From Amycolatopsis mediterranei (GTDB taxonomy: Bacteria; Actinomycetota; Actinomycetes; Mycobacteriales; Pseudonocardiaceae), in assembly GCF_026017845.1 (NCBI RefSeq), contig NZ_CP100416.1, positions 5,251,635 to 5,315,634 of the forward strand: a stretch of DNA of 64,000 nucleotides. Direction: 5' to 3'. Under the pieces are notes generated by a model. It was not told where the DNA came from. It saw only the letters and a program-made list of their open reading frames with translations, and searched no databases. The translations under genes and the position numbers were made by a program. This document shows, piece by piece, positions 54,232 through 62,497 of the stretch (positions are counted from its first letter, which is position 1; every line of letters begins with the position of its first letter).

Positions 54232-55085
54232 GCCACGACGGCCGCGACGGCGGGGCCGGCCTCGGCCCGGTGCACGGCGGCGAGCTGCCACGGAACGGGG
54301 CGCTCGAACCGCCGCACGGTGAGGTCGGGAAACCGCGCGGCGGCGGAGGCGGGCAGGAGGCAGGCGGCGAGCCCGGCCCGCACGAGCCCGGCGGCCACGG
54401 CGAGATCATCGACTTCCAGCGAGCCCGGCCGCCGGGGAAAGGCACGGTCGACGGCGTCGCGGATCGCCCAGCCCACCGGGAAGTCCACCAGGGACAGTCC
54501 GGAGACATCGGCGGGGACCGAGCTCGAGCCGCCGGGCGCGGTGACGACGACCAGCTCGTCGGCGGCCAGCCGGGTGGTAACCGGTTCGGCGGGTGGCGCG
54601 GAGTTGTGGCGTGCCCGGACAGCGTCGGCCGAAGGCTCGGGGCGGCCGCCGCCGGGAGCCAGCGTCAACGCCACATCCACAGTGGACTCGGCCAGCTCGC
54701 AGCGCACCTGCTCCGGCGGCAGCTGGCGGACCTCCAGCGTCAGGCCCGGGTGCGTGTGCCGCAGCCGGGACAGTGTCCGGTGCAGGTCCGCCAGCAAGCC
54801 CGGGCACACCCCGAGCCGGACCCGGCCGGTCAGCGGGGACACCGCCGCGCGGGCTCGCTCGGCCGCATCGAGGGCCGCCCGTGCGGCCGGGACGAACGCC
54901 TCGCCCGCCGGGGTCAGGACCACCCGGTGCGTCGTGCGGTGGAACAGCGGGGTGCCCAGGTCCCGCTCCAGCGCCCGGACCACCGTGGACACCGTCGACT
55001 GAACCGTCCGCAGGCGCTGCGCGGCCGCCGTGAAGCCGCCCTCCTCGGCGACCGCCACCACCACCGCCAGCTGGCGCAGCTCCAT
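54219..55085 (-). CDS. LysR-family transcriptional regulator
   Basis: This 288-residue regulator has the LysR winged helix-turn-helix (MELRQLAVVVAVAEEGGFTA, then VQSTVSTVVRALERDLG) and an effector domain. Its start overlaps the sucD stop by one base (TGATG), so it is translated as part of the sucC-sucD operon. Co-transcription with a CoA ligase and closeness to oxalate genes suggest it senses a metabolite of this pathway, but no operator was assigned. Confidence 0.87.
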   Translation of the reverse strand: MELRQLAVVVAVAEEGGFTAAAQRLRTVQSTVSTVVRALERDLGTPLFHRTTHRVVLTPAGEAFVPAARAALDAAERARAAVSPLTGRVRLGVCPGLLADLHRTLSRLRHTHPGLTLEVRQLPPEQVRCELAESTVDVALTLAPGGGRPEPSADAVRARHNSAPPAEPVTTRLAADELVVVTAPGGSSSVPADVSGLSLVDFPVGWAIRDAVDRAFPRRPGSLEVDDLAVAAGLVRAGLAACLLPASAAARFPDLTVRRFERPVPWQLAAVHRAEAGPAVAAVVAQLG

Positions 55086-55969
55086 CACCGGGCGAGGACC
55101 TCGCGCGCCAGCGCCGCCGTCTCGCTCGGCGTGCGCCCGACCCGGATTCCCGCTGCCTCCAACGCTTCCTTCTTCGCCGCGGCCGTTCCCGCCGATCCCG
55201 ACACGATCGCGCCCGCGTGGCCCATCGTCTTGCCTTCCGGGGCCGTGAAGCCCGCCACGTACCCGACGACCGGCTTCGACACGTTGGCGCGCACGAATTC
55301 CGCGGCCCGCTCCTCGGCGTCGCCGCCGATCTCGCCGATCAGCACGATCAGGTCGGTCTCCGGGTCCTTTTCGAACGCCTCGACCGCGTCGATGTGCGTG
55401 GTGCCGATGATCGGGTCGCCGCCGATGCCCACGCAGGTCGAGAACCCGATGTCGCGCAGCTCGTGCATGAGCTGGTAGGTCAGCGTGCCGGACTTCGACA
55501 CCAGGCCGATCCGGCCCGGCCCGGTGATGTCGGCCGGGATGATCCCGGCGTTCGAGCGGCCGGGGGAGATGATGCCCGGGCAGTTCGGGCCGATGATCCG
55601 GGTCCGCCCGCCGGCCGCGACGGCGTGCGCCCACAGCCGCGCGCTGTCGTGCACCGGGACGCCTTCGGCGATCACCACCGCGAGCCCGATCCCGGCGTCC
55701 ACCGCTTCGATCACGGCGTCGGCCACGAACGGCGGCGGCACGAACAGCACGCAGACGTCCGCGCCGGTGGCCGCCGTCGAGTCCGCGACGCTGCCGAACA
55801 CCGGCAGCGAACGACCGGAAAGCTCCACCTGCTGCCCGGCCTTGCGGGGGTTGACGCCGCCGACGACGTTCGTCCCGGCGGCCAGCATCCGCCGGGTGTG
55901 CTTCGCCCCTTCGGAGCCGGTGATGCCCGAAACGACGATCCGGCTGTTCTCGTCCAGGAAGATGGCCAC
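55085..55969 (-). CDS. sucD: Succinyl-CoA ligase alpha subunit (second-copy type)
   Basis: This 294-residue protein matches the alpha subunit of ADP/GDP-forming succinyl-CoA synthetase. The CoA-binding Rossmann domain has VVSGITGSEGAKHTRRML and the catalytic domain has the phosphohistidine His251 in MGHAGAIVSG. The enzyme interconverts succinate, CoA and NTP with succinyl-CoA. The location next to oxalate genes, away from other TCA genes, suggests a specialised copy that supplies succinyl-CoA as CoA donor or handles another dicarboxylate such as oxalate. It begins three bases after sucC. Confidence 0.9.
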   Translation of the reverse strand: MAIFLDENSRIVVSGITGSEGAKHTRRMLAAGTNVVGGVNPRKAGQQVELSGRSLPVFGSVADSTAATGADVCVLFVPPPFVADAVIEAVDAGIGLAVVIAEGVPVHDSARLWAHAVAAGGRTRIIGPNCPGIISPGRSNAGIIPADITGPGRIGLVSKSGTLTYQLMHELRDIGFSTCVGIGGDPIIGTTHIDAVEAFEKDPETDLIVLIGEIGGDAEERAAEFVRANVSKPVVGYVAGFTAPEGKTMGHAGAIVSGSAGTAAAKKEALEAAGIRVGRTPSETAALAREVLAR

Positions 55970-55972
55970 GAC

Positions 55973-57115
55973 TCAGCCCTCCGCGATCGCGAGCTTCGCC
56001 GCCTCGCGGGCGGCATCGTCCATGGTGGCCACCACGGTGACCAGGGGATGGGCGGCTTCGGCGAGGATCCGCCTGCCTTCGGTGACGTTGTTCCCGTCGA
56101 GCCGGACCACCAGCGGCTTGGTGGCCCGCGAACCCAGGACCTCCACTGACCGCACGATCCCGGTCGCCACGGCGTCGCACGCGGTGATGCCGCCGAAGAC
56201 GTTGACGAACACGCTGCGCACCTGCGGGTCGCCGAGGATCACGGTCAGCCCGTCGACCATCACCTGCGCCGACGCCCCGCCGCCGATGTCGAGGAAGTTC
56301 GCCGGCCCCCGCGCGCCCGCTTCGGCCGCGGCCGCCACCACGTCCAAAGTGGACATCACCAGCCCGGCGCCGTTGCCGATCACGCCGATGTCGCCGTCGA
56401 GCTTGACGTAGTTGAGGCCCTTCGCCCGGGCCTCGCGCTCCAGCGGATCACCGTCCGAAGTGTCGTCAAAGGCCGAAGAACGGCGGAACGCGGCATTGTC
56501 GTCCAGGGTGATCTTGCCGTCCAGCGCGACGATTCCGGTCGCCGTGAGCGCCAGCGGGTTGACCTCGACGAGCGTGCAGTCCTCGGCGGCGAACACCTCC
56601 CACAGCTTCTCGACGACCCCCGCGACTTCGGCGCGGACATCGGCGGGGAACGCGGCCGCGACAGCCGTCGCGTCGATCCCGGCCAGCGGATCCACCGGCA
56701 CCCGGACCAAGGCGTCGGGCCGGGTCGCCGCGACTTCCTCGATGTCCATCCCGCCTTCGGCCGACGCCATGGCGAGGAACGTGCGCCCGGCCCGGTCGAG
56801 CAGGAAGGAGAGGTAGTACTCGTCCGCGATCTCGCTCGCCTCGGTGACCAGGACGCGGTGCACGCGGTGGCCCTTGATGTCCATGCCGAGGATGTCGTCG
56901 GCGGCCTGCTCGGCGTCGTCGGCCGTGTGCACCACGCGGACGCCGCCCGCCTTGCCGCGCCCGCCCGTCTTCACCTGGGCCTTGATCACCACCGGGGCGC
57001 CGAGGGCGACCGCGGCGGCCCGAGCCGCGGCCGGATCGGCGGCGACCCGGCCGCGGGGGACCGGTACGCCGTGCTTTTCGAAGAGCTCGCGGGCTTCGTG
57101 TTCGAACAGGTCCAT
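55973..57115 (-). CDS. sucC: Succinyl-CoA ligase beta subunit (second-copy type)
   Basis: This 380-residue protein matches the beta subunit, with an N-terminal ATP-grasp domain (MDLFEHEARELFEKHGVPVP, VVIKAQVKTGGRGKAGGV, LVEVNPLAL) and the C-terminal domain with GGASAQVMVDGL and VFVNVFGGITACD. It pairs with the sucD product. It is divergent from the decarboxylase operon; the 244-bp gap holds the shared GTATGC-type site, so both directions may be co-regulated. Confidence 0.9.
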   Translation of the reverse strand: MDLFEHEARELFEKHGVPVPRGRVAADPAAARAAAVALGAPVVIKAQVKTGGRGKAGGVRVVHTADDAEQAADDILGMDIKGHRVHRVLVTEASEIADEYYLSFLLDRAGRTFLAMASAEGGMDIEEVAATRPDALVRVPVDPLAGIDATAVAAAFPADVRAEVAGVVEKLWEVFAAEDCTLVEVNPLALTATGIVALDGKITLDDNAAFRRSSAFDDTSDGDPLEREARAKGLNYVKLDGDIGVIGNGAGLVMSTLDVVAAAAEAGARGPANFLDIGGGASAQVMVDGLTVILGDPQVRSVFVNVFGGITACDAVATGIVRSVEVLGSRATKPLVVRLDGNNVTEGRRILAEAAHPLVTVVATMDDAAREAAKLAIAEG

Positions 57116-57250
57116 GGGGAGCGTCCTTTCCGCGACGGGGCCGGGCGAAGGGCGTGGAGCGGTGGTCCGCGGGGGCCGGTTCCGAGTCCGGAAAAACCCT
57201 GCGGATGGCCCTGGACAGAGGCTGCGTGAAGAGTGACTATATGCCTACCC

Positions 57251-57277
57251 CATACGGTATGCAATCTACAGTCTGCC
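57251..57277. promoter_or_regulatory. CATAC-G-GTATG palindrome and shared motif before the decarboxylase operon
   Basis: The 11-bp palindrome CATACGGTATG (57251-57261) is followed by CAATCTACAGTCTGCC. The part AATCTACAGTCTG matches 11 of 13 positions of the sequence before the first OFA transporter (52069-52081). The palindrome fits a dimeric GntR-type repressor. It is 83 bp before the start of the ThDP enzyme gene. Confidence 0.6.
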
Positions 57278-57359
57278 GCGAAGGGGTCGCTGACCTCGGA
57301 GAAGGCGGCACGCACCGCCGGACAAGAGAGATCCGGCGGCGGAGCAGAGGAGTTGAGCC

Positions 57360-59096
57360 ATGGCGCTGACCACGACCGGCACCACCGCGGGGGAGAGTGC
57401 CGCAGCGACGAACGGCGCCGAGCCCCCGCCCGCCGGCATATCCGGCGGCCACCTGGTGGCCAAGGCGCTGAAGGCCGAGGGGGTCGACACGATCTTCACC
57501 CTGTGCGGCGGCCACATCATCGACATCTACGACGGCTGCGTCGACGAAGGCATCGAGGTCATCGACGTCCGCCACGAACAGGTCGCGGCGCACGCGGCCG
57601 ACGGCTACGCGCGGATCACCGGCAAGCCCGGCTGCGCGGTGGTCACCGCCGGGCCGGGTACCACCGACGCCGTCACCGGGATCGCGAACGCGCTGCGCGC
57701 CGAGAGCCCGATGCTGCTGATCGGCGGCCAGGGCGCGCTGACCCAGCACAAGATGGGGTCCCTGCAGGACCTCCCGCACGTGGACATGATGACGCCGATC
57801 ACCAAGTTCGCCGCCACCGTGCCGCACACCGCCCGCGTGGCCGACCTCGTGAGCATGGCCTTCCGCGAGGCCTACGCCGGCGCGCCGGGACCGTCCTTCC
57901 TGGAGATCCCGCGTGACGTCCTGGACGCGCGGGTCCCGCTGGAGCAGGCACGCATCCCCGAAGCCGGCCGCTACCGGGCGTCGACGAAGAACGCGGGTGA
58001 CCCCGCGGACGTCGAGAAGCTTGCCGACCTGCTCGTCCACGCCAAGAAGCCGGCCATCCTGCTCGGCAGCCAGGTCTGGACCACCCGGGCGACCGGCCCG
58101 GCGACCGAGCTCGTCCGGACGCTGAACATCCCGGCGTACATGAACGGCGCCGGCCGCGGCACGCTGCCGCCGGGCGACCCGCACCACTTCCAGCTTTCGC
58201 GCCGGTACGCCTTCGACAACGCCGACGTCATCGTCATCGTCGGCACCCCGTTCGACTTCCGGATGGGCTACGGCAAGCGGCTGTCGAAGGACGCCGCCGT
58301 CGTCCAGATCGACCTCGACTACCGCACGGTCGGCAAGAACCGCGACATCGACCTCGGCATCGTCGGCGACGCCGGCCAGGTCCTCGCCGCCGTCGCCGAG
58401 GCCGCTTCCGGCCGCACCGACAACGGCGCCGTCGGCCGCAAGGCCTGGCTCGAAGAACTCCAGGCCGTGGAAGAAAAGGCAAAGCAGAAGCGGCTGCCGC
58501 TGCAGCACTCCGACGCGCGCCCGATCCACCCGTACCGGCTGGTCCACGAGATCAACGAGTTCCTCACCGAGGACTCGATCTACATCGGCGACGGTGGTGA
58601 CATCGTCACCTTCTCCGGCCAGGTCGTCCAGCCGAAGTCGCCCGGCCACTGGATGGACCCCGGTCCACTCGGGACACTCGGCGTCGGCATCCCGTTCGTC
58701 CTGGCCGCCAAGCACGCCCGCCCGGACGCCGACGTCGTCGCCCTCTTCGGCGACGGCGCCTTCAGCCTCACCGGCTGGGACTTCGAGACACTCGTCCGGT
58801 TCGACCTGCCGTTCGTCGGGATCGTCGGCAACAACTCCTCGATGAACCAGATCCGCTACGGCCAGGCCTCGAAGTACGGCCTGCCGCGTGAGCGTGTCGG
58901 CAACACCCTCGGCGACGTCCGCTACGACGAGTTCGCGCGGATGCTCGGCGGCCACGGCGAGGAGGTCCGCGATCCGGCCGACATCGGGCCGGCGCTGCTG
59001 CGGGCCCGGGAGTCCGGCAAGCCGTCGCTGATCAACGTCTGGGTCGATCCCGACGTCTACGCCCCCGGAACCATGAACCAGACCATGTACAAGTGA
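57360..59096 (+). CDS. ThDP-dependent oxalyl-CoA decarboxylase-like enzyme (possible 2-hydroxyacyl-CoA lyase)
   Basis: This 578-residue protein has the three-domain ThDP fold. The catalytic glutamate Glu73 is in VRHEQVAAHAADGYAR, and the ThDP/Mg2+ motif is FGDGAFSLTGWDFETL with the following NN. Its place directly before formyl-CoA transferase and an OFA transporter suggests that it turns oxalyl-CoA into formyl-CoA and CO2. However, it is not close to Oxalobacter or E. coli Oxc: the stretch after GDG reads NNSSMNQIRYGQ and not NNGGIYKG, and LQDLPHVDMM replaces the Tyr-Glu substrate region. It may be a divergent Oxc or a 2-hydroxyacyl-CoA lyase, which also makes or uses formyl-CoA. GAGGAG precedes the ATG. 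Confidence 0.72.
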   Translation: MALTTTGTTAGESAAATNGAEPPPAGISGGHLVAKALKAEGVDTIFTLCGGHIIDIYDGCVDEGIEVIDVRHEQVAAHAADGYARITGKPGCAVVTAGPGTTDAVTGIANALRAESPMLLIGGQGALTQHKMGSLQDLPHVDMMTPITKFAATVPHTARVADLVSMAFREAYAGAPGPSFLEIPRDVLDARVPLEQARIPEAGRYRASTKNAGDPADVEKLADLLVHAKKPAILLGSQVWTTRATGPATELVRTLNIPAYMNGAGRGTLPPGDPHHFQLSRRYAFDNADVIVIVGTPFDFRMGYGKRLSKDAAVVQIDLDYRTVGKNRDIDLGIVGDAGQVLAAVAEAASGRTDNGAVGRKAWLEELQAVEEKAKQKRLPLQHSDARPIHPYRLVHEINEFLTEDSIYIGDGGDIVTFSGQVVQPKSPGHWMDPGPLGTLGVGIPFVLAAKHARPDADVVALFGDGAFSLTGWDFETLVRFDLPFVGIVGNNSSMNQIRYGQASKYGLPRERVGNTLGDVRYDEFARMLGGHGEEVRDPADIGPALLRARESGKPSLINVWVDPDVYAPGTMNQTMYK

Positions 59097-59107
59097 GCGG
59101 AGGCCCC

Positions 59108-60337
59108 ATGGGTAAGGCACTGGAGGGCGTCCGCGTCCTCGACATGACGCACGTGCAGTCCGGTCCGTCGTCGACGCAGCTGCTCGCCTGGCTCGGCGCG
59201 GACGTGATCAAGCTGGAAACCCCCGGCCGCGGCGACATCACCCGCGGGCAGCTGCGCGACCTGCCCGGGGTCGACAGTCTCTACTTCACGATGCTGAACG
59301 CCAACAAGCGCAGCATCACGCTCAACATGAAGAGCGACGGGGGCAAGGAAATCTTCGAGAAGCTCGTGTCCGGAGTGGACATCCTGGTGGAGAACTTCGG
59401 CCCCGGGGTCGTCGACCGGTTCGGCTACCCGTGGGAAAAGCTGGCCGCCCTCAACCCGAGGCTGGTCTACGCCTCGATCAAAGGGTTCGGCCCCGGCCGC
59501 TACGCCGACTTCAAGGCGTACGAAGTGGTCGCGCAGGCCATGGGCGGCGCGATGAGCACCACCGGGTTCGAGGACGGGCCGCCGACCGCGACCGGCGCGC
59601 AGATCGGCGACTCCGGCACCGGCATCCACCTGGTGGCCGCGATTCTCGCCGCGCTCTACCAGCGGACTTCGACGGGCCGCGGCCAGCGCGTCCAGGTCGC
59701 CATGCAGGACGCCGTGCTCAACCTGTGCCGGGTCAAGCTGCGTGACCAGCAGCGGCTGGCCCACGGCCCGCTGGGGGAGTACCCGAACGACCAGTTCGGC
59801 GACGAAGTCCCGCGCTCGGGCAACGCCTCCGGCGGTGGCCAGCCCGGCTGGGCGGTCAGGTGCGCGCCCGGCGGGCCGAACGACTACATCTACGTGATCG
59901 TCCAGCCGCCCGGCTGGGCGCCGCTCGCCCGGTTGATCGGCAGAGCGGAGCTGGCCGACGACCCGGCGTGGGCCACCCCCGAGGTCCGGCTGTCCAAACT
60001 GGACAAGATGTTCGCGCTCGTCGAGGAGTGGACCGAGAAGCACACGAAGTGGGAAGTGATGGAGAAGCTGAACGCCTGCAACATCCCTTGTGGACCGATC
60101 CTGTCCACGAAGGAATTGATCGAGGACGAGACTCTCGCCGAGCTCGGCTCGGTCGTCGAGGTCCCGCACCCCGAGCGTGGCACCTTCAAGACCGTCGGCT
60201 GCCCGCTCAAGCTGTCCGACTCGCCGGTGGAGATCGAACGGCCGCCGCTGCTCGGCGAACACAACGACGAGGTGCTGGCCGAACTCGGCTACGGTGAGGC
60301 GGACCTCGACAAGTTCCGCGCGGCGGGGGTGATCTGA
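59108..60337 (+). CDS. frc: Formyl-CoA:oxalate CoA-transferase
   Basis: This 409-residue class III CoA-transferase is a close match to E. coli/Oxalobacter Frc, even over whole stretches: THVQSGPSSTQLLAWLGADV, LYFTMLNANKRSI, MQDAVLNLCRVKLRDQQRL and GGGQPGW (glycine loop). The catalytic aspartate is Asp168 in IGDSGTG. It moves CoA from formyl-CoA (or succinyl-CoA) to oxalate, forming oxalyl-CoA for the decarboxylase. I chose the ATG at 59108 after GGAGG; an in-frame GTG at 59093 overlaps the upstream stop. It strongly supports oxalate as a substrate of this region. Confidence 0.93.
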   Translation: MGKALEGVRVLDMTHVQSGPSSTQLLAWLGADVIKLETPGRGDITRGQLRDLPGVDSLYFTMLNANKRSITLNMKSDGGKEIFEKLVSGVDILVENFGPGVVDRFGYPWEKLAALNPRLVYASIKGFGPGRYADFKAYEVVAQAMGGAMSTTGFEDGPPTATGAQIGDSGTGIHLVAAILAALYQRTSTGRGQRVQVAMQDAVLNLCRVKLRDQQRLAHGPLGEYPNDQFGDEVPRSGNASGGGQPGWAVRCAPGGPNDYIYVIVQPPGWAPLARLIGRAELADDPAWATPEVRLSKLDKMFALVEEWTEKHTKWEVMEKLNACNIPCGPILSTKELIEDETLAELGSVVEVPHPERGTFKTVGCPLKLSDSPVEIERPPLLGEHNDEVLAELGYGEADLDKFRAAGVI

Positions 60338-60338
60338 C

Positions 60339-62465
60339 GTGCCGGATCGCGCGACGGTCGAGAAGATCCTCGCCCAGGCGGCGGCCGAAGGCCGGTCGTC
60401 GCTGACCGCGCCCGAGGGGCGTGCGGTCTGCGAGGCCTACGGTATCCCGACGCCGGCCGAGCGGCTGGCCGCGACGGCCGAAGAGGCCGTGGCCCACGCC
60501 GGAGACATCGGGCTGCCGGTGGTGCTCAAGATCGTCTCGCCCGACATCCTGCACAAGACCGAGGCCGGCGGGGTGCTCGTCGGGCTGAAGGACACCGAAG
60601 CGGTGAAGGCGGGCTTCGAGAAGATCGTCGAGAACGCGAAGGCATATGACGCCGACGCGCGGATCCTCGGCGTCCAGGTGCAGCGGATGCTCACCGAGGG
60701 CCACGAGGTGATCATCGGCTCGGTCACCGACCCGACGTTCGGCAAGATCGTCGCGTTCGGCCTCGGCGGCATCCTGGTCGAGGTGCTCAAGGACGTCACG
60801 TTCCGGCTCGCGCCGACGAGCACGGCGGAAGCGCTGTCGATGATCGACGGTATCCAGTCGGCCGAAATCCTGCGCGGAGTCCGCGGCTCGGCTCCCGTCG
60901 ACCGTGCCGCGCTCGCCGCGGTGATCACCGGGCTCGGGCAGCTGGTGGCCGACTTCCCGCAGCTGTCCGAGGTGGACCTCAACCCGGTGCTCGCCACGGC
61001 GAGCGGGGCCACCGCGGTCGACGTCCGGATCCTGGTCGACCCGGACGCGGCCAAGGAGCCGCACCGGTTCACCCAGGAGGAGATCCTCGCCTCCATGAAC
61101 CGGATCATGAAACCGGCCTCGGTGGCCGTCATCGGCGCGTCGGCCGAAGCCGGGAAGATCGGCAACTCGGTGCTGAAGAACCTGGTCAACGGCGGGTACG
61201 CGGGGGAAATCCACCCGATCAACCCCAAGGCCGCCGAGATCCTCGACCGCAAGGCCTACGCGAGCATCACCGACGTGCCGGGCGACGTCGACGTCGCGGT
61301 GTTCGCCATCCCGGCGAAGTTCGTCCCCGCGGCGCTCGAGGAAGCCGGCGAGAAGGGCGTGGCCGGCGCGATCCTCATCCCGTCCGGCTTCGGCGAGACC
61401 GGCAACATCGCCCTGCAGGACGAGGTCGTCGCGATCGCCCGCAAGCACGGCGTCCGCATCCTCGGGCCGAACATCTACGGCTACTACTACACGCCGGAAA
61501 ACCTGTCGGCGACATTCTGTACACCGTATGACGTCAAGGGCGGTGTCGCCCTGTCCTCGCAGAGCGGCGGCATCGGGATGGCGATCCTCGGCTTCAGCCG
61601 GTCGGCGAAGATGGGCGTCTCCTCGATCGTCGGCGTCGGCAACAAGGCCGACCTCGACGAAGACGACCTGCTCACCTTCTGCGAGCAGGACGACAACACC
61701 GAGCTCATCGCGATGCACCTCGAGGACCTCAAGGACGGCCGGGCGTTCGCGGAGACGGCCAAGCGGGTGTCGCAGCGGAAGCCGGTCGTGGTGCTCAAGG
61801 CCGGCCGGACGTCCCAGGGCGCCAGGGCGGCGAGCTCGCACACCGGTGCGCTCGCCGGCAACGACAAGGTCTACGACGACATCCTGCGCCAGAGCGGGGT
61901 GATCCGGGCGCCCGGGCTGAACGACATGCTCGAATACGCCCGCGGCATCCCGCTGCTGCCGACGCCGCAGGGCGAGAACGTCGTCATCATCACCGGCGCG
62001 GGCGGCTCGGGCGTGCTGCTCTCGGACGCCTGCGTCGACAACGGGCTCGACCTGATGGCGATCCCGCCTGACCTGGACGCGGCGTTCCGGCAGTTCATCC
62101 CGCCCTTCGGCGCGGCCGGCAACCCGGTGGACATCACCGGCGGCGAACCGCCTTCGACCTACCGCAACACGATCGCCCTCGGCCTCGAGGACGACCGCAT
62201 CCACGCCCTGATCCTGGGCTACTGGCACACCATCGTCACGCCGCCGATGGTGTTCGCGGAACTGGTCGCCGAGGTGGTCGCGGAGTACCGCGCGAAGGGG
62301 ATCCACAAGCCTGTTGTCGCGTCCCTGTCCGGTGACGTCGAAGTCGAGGAGGCGAGCGACTACTTGTACGACCGCGGCGTCGTCGCGTACCCGTACACGA
62401 CCGAGAAGCCCGTGGCGGTGCTCGGCGCGAAGTACCGCTGGGCGCGGGCCGCTGGCCTGCTCTGA
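60339..62465 (+). CDS. NDP-forming acyl-CoA synthetase (acetate-CoA ligase family)
   Basis: This 708-residue protein belongs to the ADP/NDP-forming acyl-CoA synthetases, with the domains in the order ATP-grasp (about 1-235, LPVVLKIVSPDILHKTEAGG), CoA-binding (about 255-380, VAVIGASAEAGKIGNSVLKN) and ligase domains (about 390-705). The conserved SHTG motif includes His501. The beta-like part precedes the alpha-like part. It could make acyl-CoA from ATP, or run in reverse to make ATP from formyl-CoA, oxalyl-CoA or acetyl-CoA; the substrate is not visible. The GTG start is one base after the frc stop, so it is in the same operon. Confidence 0.85.
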   Translation: MPDRATVEKILAQAAAEGRSSLTAPEGRAVCEAYGIPTPAERLAATAEEAVAHAGDIGLPVVLKIVSPDILHKTEAGGVLVGLKDTEAVKAGFEKIVENAKAYDADARILGVQVQRMLTEGHEVIIGSVTDPTFGKIVAFGLGGILVEVLKDVTFRLAPTSTAEALSMIDGIQSAEILRGVRGSAPVDRAALAAVITGLGQLVADFPQLSEVDLNPVLATASGATAVDVRILVDPDAAKEPHRFTQEEILASMNRIMKPASVAVIGASAEAGKIGNSVLKNLVNGGYAGEIHPINPKAAEILDRKAYASITDVPGDVDVAVFAIPAKFVPAALEEAGEKGVAGAILIPSGFGETGNIALQDEVVAIARKHGVRILGPNIYGYYYTPENLSATFCTPYDVKGGVALSSQSGGIGMAILGFSRSAKMGVSSIVGVGNKADLDEDDLLTFCEQDDNTELIAMHLEDLKDGRAFAETAKRVSQRKPVVVLKAGRTSQGARAASSHTGALAGNDKVYDDILRQSGVIRAPGLNDMLEYARGIPLLPTPQGENVVIITGAGGSGVLLSDACVDNGLDLMAIPPDLDAAFRQFIPPFGAAGNPVDITGGEPPSTYRNTIALGLEDDRIHALILGYWHTIVTPPMVFAELVAEVVAEYRAKGIHKPVVASLSGDVEVEEASDYLYDRGVVAYPYTTEKPVAVLGAKYRWARAAGLL

Positions 62466-62497
62466 ACCTGAGTCAACGGCGACGAAGGAGAACTCTC

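Noticed and set aside
57360..59096. Acetolactate synthase as function of the ThDP enzyme
   Set aside because: No small regulatory subunit or other branched-chain amino acid gene is nearby, while Frc and OFA genes follow in the same operon.
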